DNA of 28,130 nt from Candidatus Jacksonbacteria bacterium (GTDB lineage: Bacteria > Patescibacteriota > Patescibacteriia > UBA9629 > GWA2-43-13): contig JABIPD010000087.1 in the NCBI GenBank assembly GCA_018698735.1, positions 1-28,130 on the forward strand, written 5' to 3'. Position numbers and translations under genes: made by a program. The notes below the pieces were generated by a model. That model saw nothing but the letters and a program-made list of their open reading frames with translations, was not told where the DNA came from and did no database searches. Below are positions 22,701 to 28,130 of the stretch, one piece after another. Position 1 is the stretch's first letter. The number at the start of each line of letters is the position of its first letter.

Positions 22701-24803
22701 AATTGGGTAAGCCATTCTTGGAAATTTAGTGACGGTTCTTGGGAGACGTCTTCTATTTTAGGAAGAACAGATTCAGCATACCTCGATTTTATCGCGCGAA
22801 CAGACGCACAATGTTTAACAAGCTCGCATAATCAATTCGCATGGAGGCCAGATGCAGGAAACGATTCAGATTGGAATTGGGAAAACTTTGGTATTCCCGA
22901 GTGTTCAGGAACAGCTACTAATTATTGTCCGCCCCCAAGCTGGTGGGATTCTGTAAGCAATTCTTGTCAATCTGCAGAGAATCCTGGCGATGCAAATACC
23001 TGTCCGGGCTTTGCCTATGATATGTGGGATACTAATGGAAATAGATATTGTGTATTAAACAATGTTCGGTCGTGTAGCGGTAGTTATCCAGATTATCTTA
23101 ATGCAGATACCTACAGCGTAGATTATTGTCCTAGCGACGACACAACTCCGGTCGTAAACGACAATTGTCCAGCTGGTACGCATTCTCATGTAGAAGATAG
23201 CGGTTACTGTATTAACGATGCCGATGATTATAGTGGGCTCTGTTATTCTGTTGACGGTGTTACGAAAATTTCGTGTCCTTCTTCTGTGCAACCAGATTTT
23301 GAAGATTGTCCAGCAGGTTCGTATTGGGATCAATCAACATATCAGTGTGTAGGCGGAGATACGACATGTAGCCCAACACTATTTAACGATTGGCAATCGT
23401 CTTCAACCTGTAACTATAATGAATGTTCAGATGGGTGTAATTTCGAAAATGCTTGTCCGGTTTCCTGTTTAGACACCACAACTACTACTGCGTGTAATTA
23501 TGATGGCGTCTGTAATGGCAGCGAAACAGAAGTAACGTGTTCAGCCGACTGTGTGCCAACAACAACGGAATACTGTGGTGATAACATTTGTAATAACGAT
23601 GAATCTATCTCTACTTGTTATTCTGATTGTCAGACAGGGACAGGCCAATGTCCTGCAACTTCTGCAAATAATTATAGTGAGTCCTATAGTTGTGATTATT
23701 CACAATGTTCTGAAGGCTGTAGTTTCGATAGCCAAGGATGTCCTACAACTTGTTCAACAGCAGAGGATATGTGCGCAAATATGGATGGTTGGCATTATGA
23801 TTCATCTACTACTACGTGTGTAAGAGATGGAGTTACCTGTAGTAACTCTAATGCCTGTTCTGCATGTCCAACAACAAACGATCCGGCTGCTTATTCGACT
23901 TCGTGGTGCCAATACGATAACGACGGCTGTCCAACATCTTGTCAGGATTCAAGTTCAAGCGGCTGGTGTGGTGACAACAGCTGTAATAATGGCGAAACAA
24001 CAAGTTCATGTTCTCAAGATTGTGGAGGAGTGGACGGAGTGGATGGAACGCTTAGCTGTCCATCTGGCTATCACTCGCATGATGGTGAGGATTACTGTAT
24101 TAACGATGCCGATGATTATAGTGGTACCTGTTACAATGGCTCTGGAACAACAGTAATAACATGCCCTGGCGCTGGATCTGGTGATTATGGGGTTTGTACT
24201 GGTTACACGGATTCTACTTCTTGTACAAGTGTAACTAATTGCTATTGGATGGATTCAAGTTCTTATTGTTACTATGATAGTAGTGGAGGAACTTCAACAG
24301 AATGGTGTGGTGATAACATCTGTAACAATTCCGAGACAGACAGCTCTTGTCCTTCTGATTGTGGGTCTGGAAGTTCCATTTCAGGCTATTGTGGCGACAA
24401 TGTTTGTGATAGCAACGAAGATCCAAATTCCTGTTCATCTGATTGTGGCGGAGGCTCAACACCAAATTATTGCGACGGAATTTGTGGAAATGGAGAAGAT
24501 TCATCCTGTCCAGGAGACTGTGGCACCACTTCAAGTAGTTGTCCATCAACGCTAGCAAATGATTACGGCGGTTCTTATACGTGCAGTAGTACGTGTTCTG
24601 GTGGCTGTAATTATGACGGAGAAGGTTGTCCTTCTACTTGTTGGGAATCAACCGCTGGCTATTGTGGCGACAATGTTTGTGACAGCAATGAAGATTCAAA
24701 TTCCTGTTCAGTTGATTGCGGAAGTGTTCAAGGAACTCGAGTAGGAGGCACCGATAAAGGAGTGTTTCGATCTATCTTTCAATTCTTTGGTAATCTATTT
24801 TAA
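19737..24803 (+). CDS. Giant exported protein: helical DUF5667-like half plus Kazal and Cys-rich repeats
   Basis: About 1688 residues from the ATG at 19737. A hydrophobic signal segment ends in SSIAFAQ. At about 68-118 comes a DUF5667-like region (ILPDSPFHVFKRW), then a long, charged, helical stretch to about residue 700. The rest is Cys-rich: a C-x5-C-x3-C-x8-C motif (713-732), a Kazal-type inhibitor-like module with PVCG-x-D-x2-TY-x-N-x-C (848-882), seven copies of a CGDN-x-C-x3-E-x(n)-C-x3-DC repeat, about four copies of a CP-x-T...GC-x-YD-x-GCP-x-TC repeat, and two INDADDYSG modules. The many disulfides imply folding outside the cytoplasm; a surface or attachment role is inference. It ends in VFRSIFQFFGNLF, a possible amphipathic anchor. 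A small Cys protein gene follows after 12 bases. Confidence 0.85.
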   Translation: MCSMLFAALFILSSSIAFAQEATTTAGSQDTTVEVTDQSADETADGVIVEEESSSEEALIDEAVTIEDLGAQPASILPDSPFHVFKRWGRGVQEAFTFDPIADAALKLEHANQQLAETKQLIDESGLANVNPIVIQGAIAAFNNKLTDVRETAIALKDEKVGNPEAVDALLTEVTEKQLKQQKVLESIAVDVFEIKENAEITGEGEVLEIEAVLAQVEDTRSDALSNLTDILLEVEDTADAVGLRLVDVMESQSGSTFKDLKNLEILEAIRSKVPDSAQGAIDRAKETTLANFEIKIQDLPSGVRAERFESYVENATSDETLLLSLLDQIKQSTGLPPDVLASIEQAKEIAVRKFEDKLRYIDDYRVEQRYFKRFENGSVDDLVVLEELKNRMRAESEELRRMEELHTASVADFKSAFTDAQSQDQADLFQRLSREMENNPSPKTFRLLQELEDAVRSDPTKAAFLDSLEDRMQGEFERRFEQEGDRFMDRIATLDPHDMNAYDNVGFSASFVDSISQNQVGKFNDFMQDVYIPEDFDRFHERFFDAPEDVIRRIKDFDDGFDKTIQFKMRKMEEVRADQEREIERARIDYQEREVHFEFDRLQRQEDDEFWSKINQIPWENFAERQVLWDQKINNAYNRVEAKFAEQRRIFEERIANDPWCDEVCKQIQVQFLEQELRHEKERLSDDFTREKNRIELEQSQFQQNDPFAGVCNGPEECEQYCSTNPNNQACGIFVTTFQVFCDPPGFIDQSGQCVYPNNPDDPYLPYLVDCTEGQYYDPGVASCVPDPYYQPPSDFVNCGPGMFWDDQFGHCKQFENQGNDCGPGAYWDFSSGTCFPIDGPITPGICPDYYEPVCGVDNVTYSNECQARSSQIAIQYFNSCGDFATQCSHDEYWAPEVGQCLFEGSYIPSNPGQCDGGWFWRNEGYCEKDSSQTQCAATSCEPSCGSNSYCQYNQSGCATGCVDVCPAGQVYENGSCTGSTDPGNNENWVSHSWKFSDGSWETSSILGRTDSAYLDFIARTDAQCLTSSHNQFAWRPDAGNDSDWNWENFGIPECSGTATNYCPPPSWWDSVSNSCQSAENPGDANTCPGFAYDMWDTNGNRYCVLNNVRSCSGSYPDYLNADTYSVDYCPSDDTTPVVNDNCPAGTHSHVEDSGYCINDADDYSGLCYSVDGVTKISCPSSVQPDFEDCPAGSYWDQSTYQCVGGDTTCSPTLFNDWQSSSTCNYNECSDGCNFENACPVSCLDTTTTTACNYDGVCNGSETEVTCSADCVPTTTEYCGDNICNNDESISTCYSDCQTGTGQCPATSANNYSESYSCDYSQCSEGCSFDSQGCPTTCSTAEDMCANMDGWHYDSSTTTCVRDGVTCSNSNACSACPTTNDPAAYSTSWCQYDNDGCPTSCQDSSSSGWCGDNSCNNGETTSSCSQDCGGVDGVDGTLSCPSGYHSHDGEDYCINDADDYSGTCYNGSGTTVITCPGAGSGDYGVCTGYTDSTSCTSVTNCYWMDSSSYCYYDSSGGTSTEWCGDNICNNSETDSSCPSDCGSGSSISGYCGDNVCDSNEDPNSCSSDCGGGSTPNYCDGICGNGEDSSCPGDCGTTSSSCPSTLANDYGGSYTCSSTCSGGCNYDGEGCPSTCWESTAGYCGDNVCDSNEDSNSCSVDCGSVQGTRVGGTDKGVFRSIFQFFGNLF
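23204..23236 (+). repeat. Direct repeat, copy 1 (33 bp exact)
   Basis: These 33 bases are identical to 24092-24124 and encode the C-terminal part of a Y-C-INDADDYSG module. Identity at silent positions shows recent duplication inside the large gene. Confidence 0.85.
24092..24124 (+). repeat. Direct repeat, copy 2 (33 bp exact)
   Basis: Second copy of 23204-23236, in the same reading frame about 890 bases downstream. Confidence 0.85.
24387..24445 (+). repeat. Direct repeat of the CGDN module, copy 1
   Basis: Aligned without gaps to 24660-24718, this differs at about five of 59 bases. It encodes the YCGDNVCDSNED unit and its C-x3-DC end. The similarity points to recent unit duplication or gene conversion. 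Confidence 0.8.
24660..24718 (+). repeat. Direct repeat of the CGDN module, copy 2
   Basis: Partner of 24387-24445; it is the last of the seven CGDN-type units and lies just before the C-terminus of the large protein. Confidence 0.8.
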
Positions 24804-24815
24804 TCCACACGCGCT

Positions 24816-25139
24816 ATGATTAACTCACGACGCTCACACACCCTTCTTGTTCTTGTGGCAGCAGTAGCATTTGTATTAGTAGGGGTGTATGGGTATAGTA
24901 GAGGCGTTATTTCCGAGTCACAAAAAACTGCGTATAATAAAGCGCCGGTAAATGCAACTCAAGTACTTGGGGTTATAATTTCTGATGATTACGTGAATCC
25001 TTTTACGGGCGATAGTAACGCGCATTTCGCGTATCCTGTAGAACAATTGAGGGGGTGTCGTAATCTATCAGAGTGTACGAAGCTGTGCTCTCAGCCGGAG
25101 AACTTTCAGCGATGCTCCGTTTGGAACAGGAGTTTATAA
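24816..25139 (+). CDS. Small membrane-anchored protein with C-x5-C-x3-C-x8-C motif
   Basis: The function is unknown. The 107-residue product has a basic N-terminus (MINSRRSH) and one hydrophobic helix (9-27), then a linker of about 50 residues and four cysteines: C81, C87, C91 and C100. The spacing C-x5-C-x3-C-x8-C, with E before the second Cys and S after the third, is the same as in the giant protein upstream at its residues 713-732. It starts 12 bases after that gene, so both are probably co-transcribed, and the C-terminal part should be outside the membrane. The frame ends only seven residues after the last Cys; the neighbouring frame stays open a little longer, so truncation is possible. 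Confidence 0.75.
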   Translation: MINSRRSHTLLVLVAAVAFVLVGVYGYSRGVISESQKTAYNKAPVNATQVLGVIISDDYVNPFTGDSNAHFAYPVEQLRGCRNLSECTKLCSQPENFQRCSVWNRSL

Positions 25140-25153
25140 ATCAGTTAAACAAT

Positions 25154-25178
25154 GACACAGCGCTTAATGCGCTGTGTC
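25154..25178 (+). terminator. Hairpin after the small Cys protein gene
   Basis: GACACAGCGC, loop TTAAT, GCGCTGTGTC form a perfect 10-bp stem, 15 bases after the stop codon. There is no T run, so it may be a rho-type or mRNA-stabilising hairpin. A promoter candidate begins at the next base. Confidence 0.6.
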
Positions 25179-25208
25179 TTGACATATCGATGGAAATTTG
25201 ATTGTATT
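25179..25208 (+). promoter_or_regulatory. Promoter of the orphan gene at 25256
   Basis: A perfect TTGACA at 25179-25184 is followed after 18 bases by TGTATT (25203-25208), a four-of-six -10 box. It directly follows the preceding hairpin and is well placed for the gene starting at 25256. Confidence 0.55.
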
Positions 25209-25255
25209 AATAGTTCTGCAAAAGGGCATAGTGTATCTTGGGAGGGAGAACTATT

Positions 25256-25801
25256 GTGTTAGATTCGTTGCATCAATCGCCGTATGCACTGAGGGAACAT
25301 GGAGTTTCCCAGGCAGACCTTCTAGCGGCCATTCGTTGTGGGCGCAATGGAATCACTCAAGCATGTAACAACCGAGTGATTCCAGGACTGGGCGCCTCAA
25401 GATGGCTTGCTCAATTCACTGGGGTTACTCCAGATTTAGAGAACGCGCATGTCTTGGAGTGGGCAGAAGTAACGACTGGGATGAGCATACTTTCAGGCGA
25501 TATTCCGCCAGATCCAGAGATAATCACGGGCGTAACTCTCGTGATGGGGCGGGTAAGTCAGGCGGCGCTTGTTTCAGAAGACGGAATACCTGAAGAGGTC
25601 TATTCTGGGTTGTGGATGGAGGTAATACGTTTCCTCTGTTTGGAATTTGGGGGTGCTTCTCCTTCAGAGTATATCAAACTCGTACTTGGTGGATGCCTCG
25701 CGTTGAGGAAAAACATCTTACCAGATTCCAATGTACTGGGCCGGCAAGTTATTGCGGCCCTTCTTTTATTTAATAATCTTTTTGCTTTAAATAAAACATG
25801 A
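25256..25801 (+). CDS. Orphan hypothetical protein, GTG start
   Basis: The 181-residue product is not recognised. I chose the GTG at 25256 because a very strong Shine-Dalgarno, GGAGGGAG at 25241-25248, lies seven bases before it; a longer reading from TTG at 25238 would put that site inside the gene. The protein looks soluble, with helical segments (SQADLLAAIRCG, YSGLWMEVIRFLCLEF) and no clear motif. It has its own promoter candidate. An apparent terminator (25738-25766) falls inside its last 22 codons, so the true end may be earlier or the 3' end may be frameshifted. Base composition is richer in G+C than its neighbours. Confidence 0.55.
   Translation: MLDSLHQSPYALREHGVSQADLLAAIRCGRNGITQACNNRVIPGLGASRWLAQFTGVTPDLENAHVLEWAEVTTGMSILSGDIPPDPEIITGVTLVMGRVSQAALVSEDGIPEEVYSGLWMEVIRFLCLEFGGASPSEYIKLVLGGCLALRKNILPDSNVLGRQVIAALLLFNNLFALNKT
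25738..25766 (+). terminator. Terminator inside the 3' end of the orphan gene
   Basis: GGGCC-G-GCAA, loop GTTA, TTGC-GGCCC form a strong stem with one bulged base, followed by TTCTTTTATTTAAT. It lies 35 bases before the annotated stop at 25801. Confidence 0.65.
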
Positions 25802-25807
25802 TATACT
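25799..25807 (+). promoter_or_regulatory. Extended -10 promoter for the gene at 25834
   Basis: TG-A-TATACT is a full extended -10 element. Transcription would begin near 25814, which rules out the GTG at 25810 as the main start and supports the ATG at 25834. The -35 region is poor, as is usual with an extended -10. Confidence 0.5.
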
Positions 25808-25833
25808 AAGTGCGTATTCCAAAAGAAATATCC

Positions 25834-27273
25834 ATGGCAAAAACAAAGAAACAGAGAACACAAAAAGAAAATAGTGTTTTGGATTCGATCGGACTTTCTT
25901 CTCCGCAGTCGGTAGCTTTTGTGTTATTCGAGGAAAACACCATTCGGGTTGTTGTTGCTGGCCCACGAAGAGTAAACCAAATGACAATGACGGTTTCAAA
26001 GAAATCGCTTTTTACAAGTGCTTTTTCTTCGCGATCACAAAAAGGAAAAACATCTGCAGCTGGAGATTTAAAAAAAGATATTCTTATTTTTGTATACGAT
26101 TCAATCCGCAGGTATTCTCGCCGGCACTATAAAGTAAAAATTCCATTGGTAATTATTGGTGGAAATTGGAAAGGCATAGAAGCAGCAAACGACGCCATTG
26201 AGAAAGAACTTGGAATGCCAACTATTTTACGATCTAGTTCAACGGTACGTCATTTGTTAGAAATTTTTCTCTCACGAATACAGACCGAACGAACAGAAGA
26301 AATGTCGACAGTTGTAAAGAAGAATGGTTTAAGAAGAAAATTACACTTTATTGTACCAATTATTTCTATTGCAATAGGCGTGTTGCTGTTGTTGTCGACG
26401 CTTATAGTTGTGGTTTGGTATCAAATAGCTCCTGGAGGATTTGCAGAAACAGTTCAAGACACATTGTTATGGAGAAATAGTCTTGAACGAACGTTTGTAT
26501 TAGATTTTCAATTACAAGGGCAGTCCTCGTTAAAAGATGTTATTGCTGCACGACAGCTGGTTCTTACCCAAGATGGGGTGGTAGAGATAGTGCCAACAGG
26601 CCAAAGAACAATTCAGTATCCATTAATAGCAAAAGCGCGAATATTTAATGATACAGAATCAGAATTACCATTGGTAGAAAGAACGCGGCTCGAAACACCG
26701 TCGGGAGATATTTTGCGCACCATTGAAAGTGTTGTTGTTCCTGCTGGTGAATCACTGGCTACAGATGTTGTTGCCGATGATACGGATTTGGAGGAGGTTT
26801 TCCCGGTGGAATTACGTTTTCCAGCTCTTCTTCATACTCAAATAGAAAAAACGGTGACAGCACGTATAGAGGCGGCAGCATTCAGGCCAGTGAAACAAGC
26901 AGAAACATTTATAAAAGAAGACGAACTCGAACTTTCTCGTCAGCATTTAAGATTATCGTTAAAAGACGCATTGTTAACGCAGGTAGATTGGGATAGGTTT
27001 GCAAAGCTTGATAGTGGGACACTAAAACTGATTAATGAACAACTCGATACCCCGGCTGGTGTAGATACAGATACAAAAGCAACACTTAAGGCGACTGGTT
27101 CATTGTTTGTTTCTATAGTGGAAAAAGACGAAATAGAAAAAGCATTGATTCGAAGTGTTCTTACACGAGTGGGTAAACCTACTGAACTTATAACATGGAG
27201 GGTAACAAATTTCGCCTACCAAACAGATACATCAAAAGGAACGCTTGTTGTAGATGCAGTGTTTGCAGAATAA
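25834..27273 (+). CDS. Single-pass membrane protein with extracytoplasmic beta domain
   Basis: About 479 residues. The first 165 form a basic cytoplasmic region; after a Lys-rich start it has alternating strands and helices (SVAFVLFEENTIRVVVAG, KIPLVIIGGNWKGIEAAND). One membrane helix follows at about 171-196, then an outer domain. That outer part contains KARIFNDTESELPLVERTR...ESVVVPAGESL, a pattern I associate with baseplate-J-like beta domains of many CPR proteins; this is recollection and only moderately secure. Regions past residue 360 look like a further alpha/beta domain. Function is unknown; a role in the envelope is likely. The ATG is preferred over the upstream GTG because of the promoter position. 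Confidence 0.7.
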   Translation: MAKTKKQRTQKENSVLDSIGLSSPQSVAFVLFEENTIRVVVAGPRRVNQMTMTVSKKSLFTSAFSSRSQKGKTSAAGDLKKDILIFVYDSIRRYSRRHYKVKIPLVIIGGNWKGIEAANDAIEKELGMPTILRSSSTVRHLLEIFLSRIQTERTEEMSTVVKKNGLRRKLHFIVPIISIAIGVLLLLSTLIVVVWYQIAPGGFAETVQDTLLWRNSLERTFVLDFQLQGQSSLKDVIAARQLVLTQDGVVEIVPTGQRTIQYPLIAKARIFNDTESELPLVERTRLETPSGDILRTIESVVVPAGESLATDVVADDTDLEEVFPVELRFPALLHTQIEKTVTARIEAAAFRPVKQAETFIKEDELELSRQHLRLSLKDALLTQVDWDRFAKLDSGTLKLINEQLDTPAGVDTDTKATLKATGSLFVSIVEKDEIEKALIRSVLTRVGKPTELITWRVTNFAYQTDTSKGTLVVDAVFAE

Positions 27274-27293
27274 AAAGAATTTTAAAAAATTAA

Positions 27294-27315
27294 AAAATCC
27301 CCGCAAGGGGATTTT
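27294..27315. terminator. Bidirectional terminator
   Basis: AAAATCCCC, loop GCAA, GGGGATTTT form a perfect stem between the convergent membrane-protein gene and comF, touching the comF stop codon. Confidence 0.85.
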
Positions 27316-27963
27316 CTAGTCTTGAGCAAGAACGCATCCCCAGATAGAAATATCGGTTTGTTGTTTAATTTTTTTGGCGGCTTCTTTTAATGTCGTTCCT
27401 GTTGTTGTTACATCGTCTAGTAAAAGAATGGTGCCTTCTTGTGGTGTTTGTGAGGAGCATTCGAATGCATCTTTAATATTTTGAATACGTTTTTCTTTGC
27501 TAAGCATTATTTGAGAAGGAGTATATTTTTTTCGAGATAGTATATTTGGAATAAATGTTATTGAAGGTGGTAGAAAGTTCCCGATTTCATCGTTTTGGTT
27601 AAATCCTCGTTCTCGGTATCTTCTTGGGTGAAGAGGAATAGCAATAGCCCAAAGCGGCGTGGTTATTGCTCCTCTTAAAAGTGCATGTGAAATAGCCGAA
27701 GAAAGAATAGCTGAGAGTGGTTGTGCTAAAACCCTCTGTCCGGAGTATTTAAGCAGATGGATTGCTTGTGCAATGTCTGGTGCTTCTTGGTAAATATGGG
27801 CTGCGATAATTCCAGAAAGAGGTGAGTCTTTTTCTAGATAAATATTCGGAGTAACTCGAGAAAGAATTTGTTGGCATGACAAGCAAAGACTTTCACCATA
27901 CGCATTGCAGCGAATACAAAAAGTTGGGAAGAGAGCTTCCTTAAGTAAGCGAGCAGGTTTTAT
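27316..27963 (-). CDS. comF: ComF-family phosphoribosyltransferase-like competence protein
   Basis: ComF proteins act in uptake of single-stranded DNA. The PRPP-binding-like motif LLLDDVTTTGTT is at the C-terminal side, and HPRRYRERGFNQ is the usual middle motif. The frame continues upstream of the TTG at 27882 through LFPTFCIRCNAYGESLCLSC, the four-cysteine zinc ribbon that belongs at the start of ComF, so the TTG start would cut this site in two. No ATG, GTG or TTG lies further up before the in-frame stop. An ATA at 27961-27963 overlaps the stop of the clp gene as ATAA, the same geometry as the common ATGA overlap, and I take it as the likely start. This gives 215 residues, close to family length. 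Confidence 0.85.
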   Translation of the reverse strand: MKPARLLKEALFPTFCIRCNAYGESLCLSCQQILSRVTPNIYLEKDSPLSGIIAAHIYQEAPDIAQAIHLLKYSGQRVLAQPLSAILSSAISHALLRGAITTPLWAIAIPLHPRRYRERGFNQNDEIGNFLPPSITFIPNILSRKKYTPSQIMLSKEKRIQNIKDAFECSSQTPQEGTILLLDDVTTTGTTLKEAAKKIKQQTDISIWGCVLAQD

Positions 27964-28130
27964 TGAATTATAATCGATTTTCCTTTGGTTGTTATTTTTA
28001 TGTTAGCAGGTTTTTGTTTGGAAGATAGGAGGGTGTTTGCTATAGGGGATTCAACCAAATCCTGAACAGCTCTATGGACACCTCTCGCGCCGTATTGAGG
28101 ATGGTATCCTTTTTGAGCAATAATTTTTAA
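27960..28130 (-). CDS. Clp ATPase (ClpB/ClpC type), C-terminal end only
   Basis: Only the last 56 codons are in the window. They carry the AAA+ small-domain signature of Clp/Hsp100 proteins, with KGYHPQYGARGVHRAVQDLV (the usual form is GYDPxYGARPLRRAIQ) and then ESPIANTLL. The stop codon TAA is at 27960-27962. The usual R-P after GA is R-G here, a small deviation. The rest of the gene lies beyond 28130. ComF appears to be translationally coupled to it. Confidence 0.85.
   Translation of the reverse strand, partial: LKIIAQKGYHPQYGARGVHRAVQDLVESPIANTLLSSKQKPANIKITTKGKSIIIQ

Noticed and set aside
22315..24744. Several frames of 60-130 codons in other frames inside the giant gene
   Set aside because: They are shadows of the repetitive Cys-rich coding sequence and follow its repeat period.
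25238..25255. TTG at 25238 as the start of the orphan gene
   Set aside because: It would place the strong Shine-Dalgarno inside the coding sequence; the GTG at 25256 is correctly spaced from it.
25810..25833. GTG at 25810 as the start of the membrane protein
   Set aside because: The extended -10 element at 25799-25807 puts the transcript start after this codon.
1..28130. CRISPR array, integrase, transposase or rRNA gene
   Set aside because: I looked for regular spaced repeats and for the corresponding proteins and saw none; the repeats found are coding modules or palindromes.

Overview
The window looks like an AT-rich chromosomal segment of an uncultivated Candidate Phyla Radiation (Patescibacteria, Parcubacteria-like) bacterium. 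The signs are small compact genes, tRNA genes without an encoded CCA end, a very large cysteine-rich secreted protein with a DUF5667-like N-terminal region, several short lineage-type membrane proteins, and standard use of TGA as a stop. This placement is inference from gene style; no 16S or ribosomal gene is present.

Layout. 1-962: 3' part of radA. 1116-3203 (-): recG. 3204-3526: noncoding, with two palindromic elements, then tRNA-Arg(GCG). 3653-5254 (-): small membrane and low-complexity proteins. 5260-6488 (-): a SOUL haem-binding protein and TspO, a small tetrapyrrole-binding group. 6632-13079 (-): a five-gene, head-to-tail overlapping defence operon. In transcription order it encodes a RadC domain fused to a D12-class adenine methyltransferase, an AlwI-family restriction endonuclease, a beta-class DPPYN methyltransferase, a 144-residue DpnI-like zinc/PD-(D/E)XK protein, and an OLD-type ATPase-TOPRIM nuclease. 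It has one good promoter candidate just upstream and lies directly downstream of the 3' end of a tRNA-Ser gene. 13166-13564: tRNA-Ser(UGA) and tRNA-Ser(GCU), each followed by a related structured spacer element. 13807-14670 (+): a ROK-family sugar kinase.

The right half is a surface/secretion region. It holds a secreted S8 subtilase with a pro-domain and C-terminal repeats (15200-18343), CorA (18427-19482, -), a roughly 1690-residue exported protein with a helical N-terminal half and a Kazal-containing Cys-rich repeat half (19737-24803), and a small membrane-anchored protein sharing one of its Cys motifs (24816-25139). After these come an orphan gene with its own promoter and terminator (25256-25801), a single-pass membrane protein (25834-27273), comF (-) and the 3' end of a Clp ATPase (-).

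The best candidates for something undescribed are the RadC-methyltransferase fusion heading the restriction/OLD operon, and the subtilase plus Kazal/Cys-repeat surface gene set. Smaller points are a probable AUA start for comF in a 4-nt overlap with the clp stop, and several unrelated intergenic palindromes.
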